Source: Terrilactibacillus tamarindi
GTDB lineage: Bacteria > Bacillota > Bacilli > Bacillales > Sporolactobacillaceae
DNA length: 64,000 nt
Direction of reading: 5' to 3'
Assembly: GCF_009718825.1 (NCBI RefSeq)
Contig: NZ_WNHB01000001.1
Location: 124,001-188,000 of the forward strand
The notes under the pieces: model-generated
Seen by the model: only the letters and a program-made list of their open reading frames with translations
Database searches by the model: none
Told to the model about the DNA's origin: nothing
Part shown: positions 55,175 through 64,000 of the stretch, piece by piece
Layout of the letters: the number at the start of each line of letters is the position of its first letter
How positions within the stretch are numbered: position 1 is the first letter of the stretch
Position numbers and translations under genes: made by a program

Positions 55175-55981
55175 CTATTTTAATACACGTTCAAGATAAG
55201 TCGCAATACCATCTTCTTCGTTTGATAAAGTGACGTCATCCGCGATCGACTTAATTTTAACATTTGCATTCCCCATGGCAACCCCTTTTCCTGCATATTG
55301 GAGCATTTCAATGTCATTTTCTTCGTCACCAAAGGCAATAATATCCTCAGGGGTGACACCGACATCTTGTGCAATCATTTGAAGACCATATGCTTTATTT
55401 ACAATAGGATTATAGACTTCAATAATATTCCAAGGCTCTCCCCAGGTACAGTGATGAATTTGATCAGAATGCGAATTAAACAAATCTTGAGTCAAAGAAA
55501 CAATATCTTTCGGCCTTGGTTGAATTAAAAGGCACGTGGGATTAATGGTCAATTCTTCTCTTAAGTTTTCATTTTTATAAATTTTGGGATCTCCAACATT
55601 GAAAAAAGAGACAGTGTCAGGTTCATCGTTCCTGATATACACATCATCAAGATGCTCAGCAATAATATTTTGCAGGTCATAAGCTGAACATGTTTGAAAA
55701 ATGGTTTTTATTGTCTTGTTGTCAAGAGGAGTATGTTTTACACCCCAATGAAGGTTTAAAGGGTGATGTACATAAGCACCATTATAATTTACTATTGGTG
55801 TAGTTAAACCTAATTCATGATAATACATTTTGCTTGCACGATAAGGTCTTCCGGTAGAAATAACAACAACGTGACCATCACTTGCGGCTTGTTGTAACAC
55901 CTTTTTTGTTCTTTTTGATATGGTTTTTTCTTCAGTTAAGAGTGTTCCGTCTAGATCTACTGCAATTAAATGTTTTCGCAA
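55175..55981 (-). CDS. yitU: Cof-type HAD phosphatase, YitU-like
   Basis: The protein has 268 residues with the Cof/type IIB HAD layout: LIAVDLDGTLL at 5-15, VVISTGRPYRAS near 34, a central cap domain (about 85-180), Lys near 191 and FGDEENDIEMLQYAG near 213. It hydrolyses small phosphates such as flavin or sugar phosphates; B. subtilis YitU acts on FMN-pathway phosphates, so a riboflavin role is possible. The TTG start follows AAGGAG. Position near yitT and yitW supports the name. Confidence 0.85.
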   Translation of the reverse strand: MRKHLIAVDLDGTLLTEEKTISKRTKKVLQQAASDGHVVVISTGRPYRASKMYYHELGLTTPIVNYNGAYVHHPLNLHWGVKHTPLDNKTIKTIFQTCSAYDLQNIIAEHLDDVYIRNDEPDTVSFFNVGDPKIYKNENLREELTINPTCLLIQPRPKDIVSLTQDLFNSHSDQIHHCTWGEPWNIIEVYNPIVNKAYGLQMIAQDVGVTPEDIIAFGDEENDIEMLQYAGKGVAMGNANVKIKSIADDVTLSNEEDGIATYLERVLK

Positions 55982-56231
55982 CTAATGTTCACTCCTTAGG
56001 ATGCAATGGGTAAGACTATCTAGGTTCTTTTCAAATTGGATATAATAAATCGTGTTAATTAACATTATAACAAAACATCCCTATCTTAATATACCAGGAA
56101 TGCGAATCTATATACTTGGACCTATTGATCATAAAAATATAACTTAAGGTCAAAAGACTGTCACATTCATTGCATAAATAGGTGAAAAAGTTGTACTATA
56201 CTAATAGCAAAGGATAGAAAGGAGATGCTAT

Positions 56232-56540
56232 ATGTCTCAGAATTTAGAGGATAAAGTTATGGAAGCTTTGGAAGAAGTCATAGATCCAGAGTTAGGTATT
56301 GATATTGTTAATCTAGGTCTCGTTTACGGGGTTGATATACAAGACAACGGAGATGCCGTTGTAACGATGACACTTACTGCCATGGGATGCCCGCTTGCTG
56401 CGTCAATTCAATATGAAGTGAAGCGAGCACTTTCAGTCGTTGAAGAGGTAAATGATGTAGAGGTCAATATTGTGTGGAATCCACCATGGTCAAAAGACAG
56501 AATGTCACGTTATGCAAAAATTGCTTTAGGTATTTCATAA
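56232..56540 (+). CDS. yitW: MIP18/SufT-type protein (DUF59), YitW
   Basis: The protein has 102 residues. The family core EVIDPELGIDIVNLGLVYGV (near 14-33) and MTAMGCPLAASIQYEV-type block with a conserved Cys (here LTAMGCPLAASIQ near 53-65) are intact. These proteins help Fe-S cluster delivery. AAAGGAGATG precedes the ATG and a terminator follows at once. The order yitU-yitW on opposite strands suggests two units. Confidence 0.9.
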   Translation: MSQNLEDKVMEALEEVIDPELGIDIVNLGLVYGVDIQDNGDAVVTMTLTAMGCPLAASIQYEVKRALSVVEEVNDVEVNIVWNPPWSKDRMSRYAKIALGIS

Positions 56541-56552
56541 TAAAAAAAACGT

Positions 56553-56582
56553 AAGCTGCCTTTAAATAGGGCAGCTTTTTCT
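56553..56582 (+). terminator. Terminator after yitW
   Basis: AAGCTGCC / GGGCAGCTT around TTTAAATA, followed by TTTTTCTCTT. Confidence 0.8.
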
Positions 56583-56681
56583 CTTACTCCTTTCAAATTT
56601 CAATGGATTTTTATTCATTTAATCATGGATATTTGCATACACTTCAAGATGAGTGCTTCTAGAAAGTAGGTGCAGGCGCGA

Positions 56682-56807
56682 GTGTTAAATGAAGAATACG
56701 AGGAGTTAATCGCTTTATTAGAACAAGAATTGAGTAATTTGACTTCTTTTGGTTTAGAACGCCTATCTGAACTCCAAGATATATATCAAAACTTTAACGA
56801 AAAATAG
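56682..56807 (+). CDS. 41-residue acidic small protein (candidate)
   Basis: GTG at 56682 opens a frame with many Glu and Leu (LNEEYEELIALLEQEL, then GLERLSELQDIYQNF), predicted to be mostly helical. A weak AGGTGCAGG lies upstream. Codon use (TTA, GAA, CAA) fits the neighbours and there is no overlapping frame. It lies between yitW and the YjaV-like gene. I do not recognise it; it could be a small regulator or a chance frame. Confidence 0.4.
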   Translation: MLNEEYEELIALLEQELSNLTSFGLERLSELQDIYQNFNEK

Positions 56808-56874
56808 AATCATTGAGGATTTCTAGAGAGGGAACCTATTCATTTTGATCAGTATGAAAAGGGAGGGATGACGC

Positions 56875-57522
56875 ATGACAAATAAATGTTCAATTGTTTA
56901 TGGTGGTTTAACTCCCTTAGGATTGAACCTATGTGAATCATTGTTAGACGATGATATGCCTATTCTTTCGGTTTCTTCAGCTTCTACTGAAGAAGAACGT
57001 GAATTAGAAGAAGAAAATGAACTGTTTTTAGGAAGAAATGCTTTGTTTAAACATGTTGAAAAACTAGATAAGATTAATCAATCCATATCAACTGTTTTTT
57101 TATTAACACATCAAAATGATAAACAACACATTAATATAGATTCCATTTACAATAAAGTTATCCAACAATCACAACCTATTTTATTTATTTTAGTGTCCTC
57201 ATCTACTTCACCTGAGACCAATAGTCAACGTCCTGTCCTACTGAAAAATAAAATAGAAAAACAGATGGTAACAAAGTTAAACCAAAATGACTTAATCAGA
57301 CATCATGATAAAATCGCCATTATCAGATCGAATGGTATGGCAGAATCAACATTTGATGAGCTTGTCCAAATTATTAAGACAACGGTTCATGCAGCTATTC
57401 ATCGTTTAGAAATTATCCAAACATCGTTAGACGATAGGGATTGTTCAAAGGTTACAACATTGTTTTCATCCGATGACATGAAAGATGTTCAACAGATGCT
57501 TACAGTTGATATATCCGATTAA
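56875..57522 (+). CDS. Rossmann-like protein of YjaV type
   Basis: The protein has 215 residues. IVYGGLTPLGLNLCESLL at 6-23 resembles the dinucleotide-binding start of NmrA/short-chain families, but no complete catalytic set is seen. The position between yitW and fabH, and the length, match B. subtilis YjaV, whose function is unknown. GGGAGGGATG precedes the ATG. The rest is hydrophilic and Gln/Asn/Asp rich. It is not essential to any pathway I can name. Confidence 0.6.
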   Translation: MTNKCSIVYGGLTPLGLNLCESLLDDDMPILSVSSASTEEERELEEENELFLGRNALFKHVEKLDKINQSISTVFLLTHQNDKQHINIDSIYNKVIQQSQPILFILVSSSTSPETNSQRPVLLKNKIEKQMVTKLNQNDLIRHHDKIAIIRSNGMAESTFDELVQIIKTTVHAAIHRLEIIQTSLDDRDCSKVTTLFSSDDMKDVQQMLTVDISD

Positions 57523-57569
57523 TTATTAAAGTGCCATAGATGTCACTTCTTATATGGAAAAGAAAAATA

Positions 57570-57610
57570 GAACAAGAAAAGAGTCCGATCTGATGGCTTT
57601 TTTCTTGTTC
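57570..57610. terminator. Bidirectional terminator
   Basis: GAACAAGAAAA / TTTTCTTGTTC encloses a 19-nt loop. It serves the YjaV-like gene and the convergent YppG-like gene. Confidence 0.7.
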
Positions 57611-57647
57611 TTAAATTTTATAATTAAATAGATAAAAGGGTTAGAAC

Positions 57648-57938
57648 TTATTTATTCTTTTTGAACATACTTAAAAAAGGTGAAATTTGTTTAATCATTG
57701 GACCTGTTTTGTCAATCACATTAAATACTGTATCGGTTCCATGTTTGATCTTATTAAAGTCGAATTTGCCTTCATCATTGAAGAAAATTTTCATAAATTG
57801 TGGCAATTCTTTTGGTTGTTGCTGAACGTTATTTGATGGTACTTGATTTGAATATGGACCATGATACGGTTGGCCAAACATCATTTGTGTAAAGGGATCA
57901 ACGGGTCTATCTTGTGGATGATGGTTATATTGTGGCAT
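57648..57938 (-). CDS. YppG-like spore-coat-type protein
   Basis: The protein has 96 residues. The N-terminal half is Pro/Gln/Asn/Tyr/His-rich (DPFTQMMFGQPYHGPY) and the C-terminal half (FNDEGKFDFNKIKHGTDTVFNVIDKTGPMIKQ...) resembles the YppG family of Bacillus, a Pro-rich coat-associated group. GGAGGAG is placed well before the ATG. It is alone on the minus strand next to fabH. Confidence 0.65.
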   Translation of the reverse strand: MPQYNHHPQDRPVDPFTQMMFGQPYHGPYSNQVPSNNVQQQPKELPQFMKIFFNDEGKFDFNKIKHGTDTVFNVIDKTGPMIKQISPFLSMFKKNK

Positions 57939-58213
57939 GGCATATCTCCTCCTTTATTACATGGTGTTCAGGTATGAGTGATTCATTATGATAAACACTT
58001 TTGAACACTCATCTATATTACAAAATATGATTGTACTGGATTAGTTGTGAAGGGGCATGATTACCTGTTTTTCAGATCAAAAAAATAATACTCTATGAGG
58101 TAAGCTTTTTAAAGAAATAAGAATGTAATTCTTCCTAAAGGATGATAATTCTAAAACAATAGTGTATTATTATTCTGAGTGAGTATTGGACAAATTTATA
58201 AATTCATATTAAT
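57939..58213. other. Intergenic region before fabH
   Basis: No gene is seen. The fabH promoter lies at its right end, with TTGGAC (58186-58191) and TAATAT (58210-58215) separated by 18 nt, overlapping the FapR-type site that follows. Confidence 0.45.
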
Positions 58214-58232
58214 ATTAGTACCAAGTCATAAT
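58214..58232 (+). promoter_or_regulatory. fapR site: FapR-type operator before fabH-fabF
   Basis: ATTAGTACCAAGTCATAAT keeps the left half ATTAGTACC of the FapR consensus and a partial right half. It overlaps the -10 and start site of fabH. FapR repression released by malonyl-CoA would be expected, as in B. subtilis. Confidence 0.75.
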
Positions 58233-58266
58233 GTTTACTGTTAAGTTTTTGAGAGGAGCAAGATTA

Positions 58267-59202
58267 ATGGGTGCTGGAATACTAGGAATCGGAAAATATA
58301 TTCCTGAACGCGTATTAACCAATTTTGATTTAGAAAAAATGATGGATACATCTGACGAATGGATCAAAACCAGAACTGGTATAGAAGAACGGCGAATCGC
58401 TGATGATAACACAGACACATCAGATATGGCCTATTATGCGGCGAAAGAAGCCATTAAAAATGCTGGGATAACAGCAAAAGACTTAGATTTAATTTTGGTT
58501 GCCACTGTGACACCTGATCAACCATTTCCGTCTGTATCATGTATGTTACAAGATAGATTAGGGGCAAATCACGTGCCGGCAATGGATATTAGTGCTGCTT
58601 GTTCTGGATTTATGTATGGTATGATCACCGCAAAACAGTTTATTGATACAAAAACATATACAAATATTCTCATTGTGGGTGTGGAGAAGTTATCTAAAAT
58701 TACGGACTGGAATGATAGGGGTACTGCAGTACTCTTTGGTGATGCTGCAGCAGCAGCCGTAATGGGACCTGTCAGTGATGATAAAGGAATCCTTTCTTTT
58801 GAACTTGGTTCAGATGGAAGTGGAGGAAAGTATCTCTATCAAGAAGGATCGAAGCTTGTCATGAACGGGAGAGAAGTATTCAAATTTGCTGTAAGGCAAA
58901 TGGGTGAGTCAGCCGTTCACGTTGTTGAAAAAGCAGGATTAACGAAAGAAGATATTGACTATTTAATTCCTCATCAAGCCAACATTCGAATTATGGAAGC
59001 TTCCCGGCAACGATTGGATATTCCAGAAGAAAAATTAATAAAAACAGTTCATAAATTTGGAAACACATCGGCTTCATCAATTCCATTAGCGTTAGCCGTT
59101 AACGTCGAAAATGGAAAAATAAAAGATGGTGATGTACTCGTTTTAGTTGGCTTCGGCGGTGGACTTACTTGGGGAGCCGTAGCCCTTCGATGGGGAAAAT
59201 AA
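58267..59202 (+). CDS. fabH: 3-oxoacyl-[ACP] synthase III
   Basis: FabH condenses an acyl-CoA primer with malonyl-ACP to start fatty acids. In 311 residues, catalytic Cys lies in [12 protein letters not shown] near 113, His in IPHQANIRI near 237 and Asn in [11 protein letters not shown] near 267. ATG 58267 is placed 9 nt behind GAGAGGAG; a start at 58231 would cover that site and the operator. It is in an operon with fabF (18 nt apart) under a FapR-type site. It is the FabHA-position paralogue by synteny. Confidence 0.95.
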   Translation: MGAGILGIGKYIPERVLTNFDLEKMMDTSDEWIKTRTGIEERRIADDNTDTSDMAYYAAKEAIKNAGITAKDLDLILVATVTPDQPFPSVSCMLQDRLGANHVPAMDISAACSGFMYGMITAKQFIDTKTYTNILIVGVEKLSKITDWNDRGTAVLFGDAAAAAVMGPVSDDKGILSFELGSDGSGGKYLYQEGSKLVMNGREVFKFAVRQMGESAVHVVEKAGLTKEDIDYLIPHQANIRIMEASRQRLDIPEEKLIKTVHKFGNTSASSIPLALAVNVENGKIKDGDVLVLVGFGGGLTWGAVALRWGK

Positions 59203-59220
59203 AAAGGAGAGTTGAAACGC

Positions 59221-60462
59221 ATGATGAATAGACGAGTCGTCGTGACAGGATTAGGTGCCGTTACGCCCCTCGGGAATGACGTGGCGGAAACGTGGAAAAA
59301 TGCCATTGAGGGTAAGAACGGAATCGGACTTGTAACAAGAATGGACATGGATGAATTCCAAGCAAAAGTCGCGGGTGAAGTGAAAGATTTTGATCCGCTG
59401 CAATATATGGATAAAAAAGATTCGAAACGTATGGATCGTTTTACACAATATGCTGTAGCAGCCTCAAAAATGGCGGTTAGGGATGCCAACCTAACCATTG
59501 ATTCAGATAATACGGAACGCGTGGGTGTGTGGATTGGTTCAGGTATTGGCGGTATGGAAACATACGAAAACGAATTAAAAAAAGGTCTTGAAAAAGGTTT
59601 TCGCCGAGTAAGCCCATTTTTTGTGCCTATGATGATTCCAGATATGGCGTCTGGACAAGTATCAATCCAACTTGGAACAAAAGGAATTAATTCTTGCACG
59701 GTAACAGCCTGTGCAACAGGCACAAATTCGATTGGTGATGCTTTTAAAGCTATCCAACGTGGTGTCAATGACATTATTATTACTGGGGGAGCAGAAGCGC
59801 CATTAACGAATATGGCATTTGCAGGATTCGGATCAGCTAAAGCCTTGTCAACCAATCCGGACCCGGAAAAAGCATGTCGCCCGTTTGATAAGAATAGAGA
59901 TGGTTTTGTTATGGGTGAAGGAGCAGGTGTCATTGTACTTGAATCTCTTGATTCAGCACTTGCTCGTGGAGCTAAGATCTATGCTGAAATCGTGGGGTAT
60001 GGTTCAACAAGCGATGCCTACCATGTAACAGCTGTTGCACCGGGTGGGACTGGTGCTGTTCGGTCCATGAAGCAGGCACTTGATGATGCAGAACTAAGTA
60101 CGGAAGATGTCGATTATATTAATGCTCATGGCACAAGTACAGCTCTTAATGACTCCAATGAAACAGCTGCGGTTAAAACTCTATTTGGTGATTACGCTTA
60201 TAAACTGGCTATAAGCTCAACAAAGTCTATGACGGGCCACCTTCTTGGAGCTTCCGGTGGGGTCGAAGCGATTCTATCAATCAAATCGATCGAAAATGGT
60301 ATGATTCCACCAACGATTAACTATGAAACTCCTGATGAAGAGTGTGATTTAGATTATGTACCAAATCATTCACGAAAGGCAAAAGTTAATGTTGCTATGA
60401 CGAATTCATTTGGTTTCGGTGGACATAATGCAACACTCATTTTCAAGAAGTACGAGGCATAA
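59221..60462 (+). CDS. fabF: 3-oxoacyl-[ACP] synthase II
   Basis: FabF performs the elongation condensation of fatty acid synthesis. In 413 residues, the Cys-His-His triad is present: [13 protein letters not shown] near 163 (Cys), HGTSTALND near 300 (His) and [12 protein letters not shown] near 338 (His). AAAGGAGA is 10 nt before ATG 59221. It ends at a terminator. It is coregulated with fabH. Confidence 0.96.
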   Translation: MMNRRVVVTGLGAVTPLGNDVAETWKNAIEGKNGIGLVTRMDMDEFQAKVAGEVKDFDPLQYMDKKDSKRMDRFTQYAVAASKMAVRDANLTIDSDNTERVGVWIGSGIGGMETYENELKKGLEKGFRRVSPFFVPMMIPDMASGQVSIQLGTKGINSCTVTACATGTNSIGDAFKAIQRGVNDIIITGGAEAPLTNMAFAGFGSAKALSTNPDPEKACRPFDKNRDGFVMGEGAGVIVLESLDSALARGAKIYAEIVGYGSTSDAYHVTAVAPGGTGAVRSMKQALDDAELSTEDVDYINAHGTSTALNDSNETAAVKTLFGDYAYKLAISSTKSMTGHLLGASGGVEAILSIKSIENGMIPPTINYETPDEECDLDYVPNHSRKAKVNVAMTNSFGFGGHNATLIFKKYEA

Positions 60463-60484
60463 TAAAAAAATAAATAATTTAAGG

Positions 60485-60514
60485 AAAGAGCGCTGACATT
60501 CAGCGTTCTTTTTT
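60485..60514 (+). terminator. Terminator after fabF
   Basis: GAGCGCTG / CAGCGTTC around ACATT, flanked by AAA and TTTTTT. Confidence 0.8.
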
Positions 60515-60690
60515 ATAGTTCTCGGTTTCTTTAGACAAATAAGAGCTATTTAACTAATTAAAAATGTTGGACGATCAAAAATCAAATTTTGAATAACGTA
60601 TTGACTCGATATTTAGGTTATTAATAGATTTAACAAGGCATATGTTAATAGAGACAAGCTGCAATCAAGATATGAATAGCGGTGATTAAC

Positions 60691-60903
60691 ATGTTAATAC
60701 GACTTTTCTTTCTCATGATTGGATTTGGTTTCGCTGTTTCAGGTGGAGTAACCATCATTGTTTTTATGAATATGCTGAGAACGGGGCATAATATTGTTCA
60801 CTATGCCCAATATATTTTCACTGAAGGATCCTTTTACCTCTTCATCATTGGGATGACATCCATTTGGTTAAGTATTTATTTGCCTACTCATAAAAGAAAA
60901 TAA
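60691..60903 (+). CDS. Small two-helix membrane protein, unknown
   Basis: The protein has 70 residues with two hydrophobic helices (about 1-26 and 42-64) and a basic end (THKRK). ATG 60691 lies 5-6 nt behind GCGGTGA. The family is not recognised. It sits 84 nt upstream of yjbA on the same strand and may be cotranscribed with it. Confidence 0.6.
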   Translation: MLIRLFFLMIGFGFAVSGGVTIIVFMNMLRTGHNIVHYAQYIFTEGSFYLFIIGMTSIWLSIYLPTHKRK

Positions 60904-60987
60904 GAGAGTTAGTATGATTAATTGGAATAATTTTTCTATAGACTGTCCATACTGTTTTCAAATAGTTAAAAGTGAGGGACGATAATC

Positions 60988-61734
60988 ATGGAGCTAATCG
61001 GAGATGTTTGGGTTAATTGGTTTGAAGGTGAAGAGAATGGATATAACGTATGCGAATTCCATGAATGGCGTAGACATGATTTTATCGAACTTTTAGATCA
61101 AGTACCTTTAGTTAAAGTGGACAAAGTTTTTTTTCATTACATCGAGAATGATTTGAGAGATCTTCCTTATGAATTGTTAGATACTATCCGGAATAAAAGC
61201 TACATAAGAAAAAACAATCAAAGAGAAGTGATCGAGTACTGCTTTTTAGTCACCGATGGAGAACAACATCTCGTTGTTGACACTTTAGGTTACACGATTC
61301 CTATTCGGAAAAGTCGGCTAGTGCCTAGACAGGAACAAATGGTGATTGATAAAGCCAAAAAATGTGAAACCATACGTTATCCACTTCCGAAAAATTATAG
61401 AGGAAGAGAATATCATATTTTGTCGCCAGATCCTGAGGTTATGTTTGGGTTAACACGAAAAGAGCGCCAACTTAAACAATTATTATTTATGGCGTTAGAC
61501 CAATTACATACCACAGGAAACATCGAGGAGATACGATATTGGTATACGGAATGGTTCCCAAAACAGTACCAAGAAAGTCGCCATTTAACAAAAGAAGAAG
61601 CATGGGAAGCACTTTATGACGCCGTTAAAGCTGGTTGGTCAGAAAAACATCATAATATTTGTGAACGTCTGATCAAAGGTCAAACGTACTTTGAAAAAAT
61701 TTGGGAACTCGAACATGGAACAACCGTTAATTAA
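60988..61734 (+). CDS. yjbA: UPF0736 family protein, YjbA
   Basis: The protein has 248 residues with the family start [18 protein letters not shown] and conserved [25 protein letters not shown] near 145-169, ending in [15 protein letters not shown]. It is cytosolic with unknown function. In B. subtilis yjbA is next to trpS, as here. GTGAGGGA precedes the ATG. A terminator follows, shared with convergent trpS. Confidence 0.88.
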   Translation: MELIGDVWVNWFEGEENGYNVCEFHEWRRHDFIELLDQVPLVKVDKVFFHYIENDLRDLPYELLDTIRNKSYIRKNNQREVIEYCFLVTDGEQHLVVDTLGYTIPIRKSRLVPRQEQMVIDKAKKCETIRYPLPKNYRGREYHILSPDPEVMFGLTRKERQLKQLLFMALDQLHTTGNIEEIRYWYTEWFPKQYQESRHLTKEEAWEALYDAVKAGWSEKHHNICERLIKGQTYFEKIWELEHGTTVN

Positions 61735-61804
61735 ATCAAAAGGGTACTTATTCAAGTAGATGCCCTAAACTTTTCATTCATTAATAATGTTATGTTTTAT
61801 AATA

Positions 61805-61846
61805 GGCAAAAGGCAGGTAATGTATTTTACCTGCCTTTTGCTTTTT
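61805..61846. terminator. Bidirectional terminator between yjbA and trpS
   Basis: GCAAAAGGCAGGTAA / TTACCTGCCTTTTGC gives a 15-bp stem followed by TTTTT, and A-rich on the other side. Confidence 0.85.
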
Positions 61847-61865
61847 ACTAGGCTTCTATAGTTTA

Positions 61866-62873
<1,008 letters not shown>

Positions 62874-62889
62874 TTATTAATAAAATTAA

Positions 62890-63212
62890 AAAAGGTCTAA
62901 TCACCCAAAAAGGGACGATTAGACCGCGGTACCACCCTAATAATTCTTAACTTAATAAGAATCACTTAAGTCTAGTTAAAGAGGTTGTTCAAAAAGTCAC
63001 CAAAATGATAAGCATTTGTCACTTTTTGAACTCGCACTTAAAGAACACTAGAGCCAAGATATCGTTTGGCAGACGTCTTACCCTAATAGCATTCATTCAT
63101 CACGTTCAGGAAGATGCTCAAAAGCCCATTCAACAACGATCCACGACCCGGTTCCCACCAACACGGGCTCTCTAAACGCTTCTCAGTTGTTTACTATTCT
63201 TTCTCATCGCAT
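62890..63212 (-). promoter_or_regulatory. T-box riboswitch (tRNA-Trp responsive), with insertion
   Basis: On the minus strand: Stem I begins near 63212 (GATGAGAAAGAATAGTAAAC with the AGTA turn), the apical AGAGAGCC...GTTGGTGGGA block follows, and the specifier codon TGG is at 63128-63126 (GAATGGGC). The T-box AGGGTGGTACCGCGG lies at 62938-62924 and a terminator GGTCTAATC / GATTAGACC plus T run at 62926-62888. A 45-bp R1 repeat (62987-63031) sits between Stem III and the antiterminator. Uncharged tRNA-Trp should allow readthrough into trpS. Confidence 0.95.
62987..63031. repeat. R1-family repeat, copy d (45-bp minimal form) inside the T-box
   Basis: GTTCAAAAAGTCACC and GTCACTTTTTGAAC form a near-perfect inverted pair around a short centre, matching only the ends of copies a-c. 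It is a deletion derivative. It lies within the leader RNA of trpS. Confidence 0.85.
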
Positions 63213-63255
63213 TCATATGTTTTATTGTGCAATAGTATAGCGAATTACTGAATCT

Positions 63256-63562
63256 CTCATGACTAAAGTCACGAGGTTCTAAGGTACTGACCAAACTTCT
63301 TTTGGATGACTTTCCACTAAGTGAAAAGCTGACACCAACCACTTGTTTGGTTTCCCTTAGACTTTCGTGGACAACGATACCTGTGTATCGATTAGCGTCC
63401 TGTTAGCCCGATTCAAGACTATTATTTAAGATTGATACGTGGCAAACGTTATAGGGGGATTATACCATGTCGGATACTTAACCTACAACCGATATCCTTG
63501 CAGGTATCTACTGGTTGTAGACCGTATCCGAAGCCGATTCATCTCATGACTAAAGTCACAAG
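63256..63562 (-). mobile_element. Non-autonomous IS200/IS605-like relic with an omega-RNA-like right end
   Basis: The 307-bp stretch is bounded by two near-identical hairpins, CTCATGACTAAAGTCACGAG (63256-63275) and CTCATGACTAAAGTCACAAG (63543-63562). On the minus strand the right end reads ...CCTTAGAACCTCGTGACTTT followed by AGTCATGAG, the typical terminal signature of TnpB-element right ends and their omega-RNA. Internal stems CTACAACC / GGTTGTAG and CGGATAC / GTATCCG are seen. No tnpA or tnpB frame exists, so it is a relic or a passenger element. Confidence 0.6.
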
Positions 63563-63621
63563 TGTTTTCGACTATTTCATAAATGATTTGCAACTTTGAT
63601 TTCATATATGTATGCTAATTA

Positions 63622-63999
63622 TCAATAGAAAATAATTGATAAAATAAGGGACATGATAAAAAAAATCAAACTAACACTTATTAAAGGAACAGCAAACCCT
63701 CTGGATGCTTTCTTATTTAACTGAGGTGCAAAGTTATCATCTATTTCATCTTCGTCATCGATCAATTGTTTTTTTCTGTTTGATTTAAAAAAACGATGAA
63801 AACTATAAATAGTAGCATCAAAAAAACCCGATTGTACAATAAAAATGATTAAACCTAAGGCTAAAAAGGTCAGACCTGTCATCGACAACGCATTTAGTAG
63901 ATAAAGAAATGTATAATGGTGATATACATACGCCAGTCCAACAAGGCAAGCTATGCTCTCTATTAAAAAAATGATACTAAATAGTATAAATGTTCTCTT
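63622..63999 (-). CDS. DUF3899-like membrane protein, start beyond the window
   Basis: The frame is open from 63622 to the right edge with no stop, at least 125 residues. Residues upstream of the first internal start codons (TFILFSIIFLIES, ACLVGLAYVYHHYTFLY) form membrane helices that continue into the body MTGLTFLALGLIIFIVQSGFF. A dibasic, acidic loop (RKKQLIDDEDEIDDN) and a last helix follow. This is the layout of DUF3899-type small membrane proteins. The true start lies outside. Function unknown. Confidence 0.65.
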   Translation of the reverse strand, partial: KRTFILFSIIFLIESIACLVGLAYVYHHYTFLYLLNALSMTGLTFLALGLIIFIVQSGFFDATIYSFHRFFKSNRKKQLIDDEDEIDDNFAPQLNKKASRGFAVPLISVSLIFFIMSLILSIIFY

Positions 64000-64000
64000 A

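Noticed and set aside
59049-59933. 294-residue minus-strand open frame across fabH and fabF
   Set aside because: It is a long antisense shadow of two certain genes, has Pro/Ser/Phe-rich non-protein-like composition and no ribosome site.
63256-63562. A complete IS200/IS605 element
   Set aside because: No tnpA or tnpB frame can be read on either strand, so only a relic or passenger is claimed.

Overview
The window comes from a low-GC, Gram-positive member of the Bacillaceae. The start codons (many TTG and GTG), the strong AAAGGAGG-type ribosome sites, the riboswitch and T-box repertoire and the gene sets all fit Bacillus relatives: addBA-sbcDC, a menaquinone operon, Ku/LigD, and a run matching the B. 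subtilis yitT-yitU-yitW / yjaV-fabHA-fabF-yjbA-trpS neighbourhood. A YjcZ-type small protein, a 3D-domain wall protein and an orphan sensor kinase suggest a spore former. Several cation transporters suggest salt or pH stress. The species cannot be named from the sequence.

Layout. 1-7.8 kb: a transporter-like tail cut by the edge, a DUF4931-like protein, a HAD phosphatase, an M48 protease, rpiA, ddl, a 3D-domain wall protein, a YkhA-type thioesterase and a YjcZ-type peptide. 7.8-9.7 kb (minus strand): a riboflavin transporter under an FMN riboswitch, and menA. 10.4-16.9 kb: menF-menD-menH-menB, a terminator, then menE. 17-24.5 kb: single genes (Nudix, fabL, OsmC, PAP2, Dps, deoxynucleoside kinase, cyclophilin, sulfurtransferase). 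24.7-36.5 kb: addB-addA-sbcD-sbcC, all overlapping by 4-8 nt. 36.5-44.4 kb: AAC(3)-like, gabD-like, then a K+/Na+ transport island. 44.8-49.2 kb: asnO, a SufR-like regulator, folE and an SDR. 49.4-52.1 kb (minus): Ku, a frameshifted LigD ligase and a separate LigD polymerase. 52.3-58 kb: sensor kinase, YitT, Nfu_N, YitU, YitW, YjaV-like and YppG-like. 58.2-62.9 kb: FapR-site fabH-fabF, YjbA, and trpS under a tryptophan T-box. The right edge holds a TnpB-element relic and a partial DUF3899-like gene.

The DNA-end-repair theme is striking. AddAB and SbcCD handle double-strand breaks by resection, and 13 kb downstream lies a complete but broken-up NHEJ system. The menaquinone genes are split over three transcription units. 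Two transporters in the ion island carry the same small leader-RNA motif.

Two families of short palindromic, non-coding repeats are scattered through the window. Family R1 has GTTCAAAAAG ends, with four copies. Family R2 has TTTATCCCGCC...CACTTTAT ends, with five clear copies and one decayed. They interact with genes in specific ways: an R2 copy supplies the last codons and stop of menE, and a minimal R1 copy sits inside the trpS T-box leader. The most rewarding things to check are the A9 frameshift in ligD, the shared leader motif of the two antiporter genes, the repeat inside the T-box, and the orphan omega-RNA-like relic.
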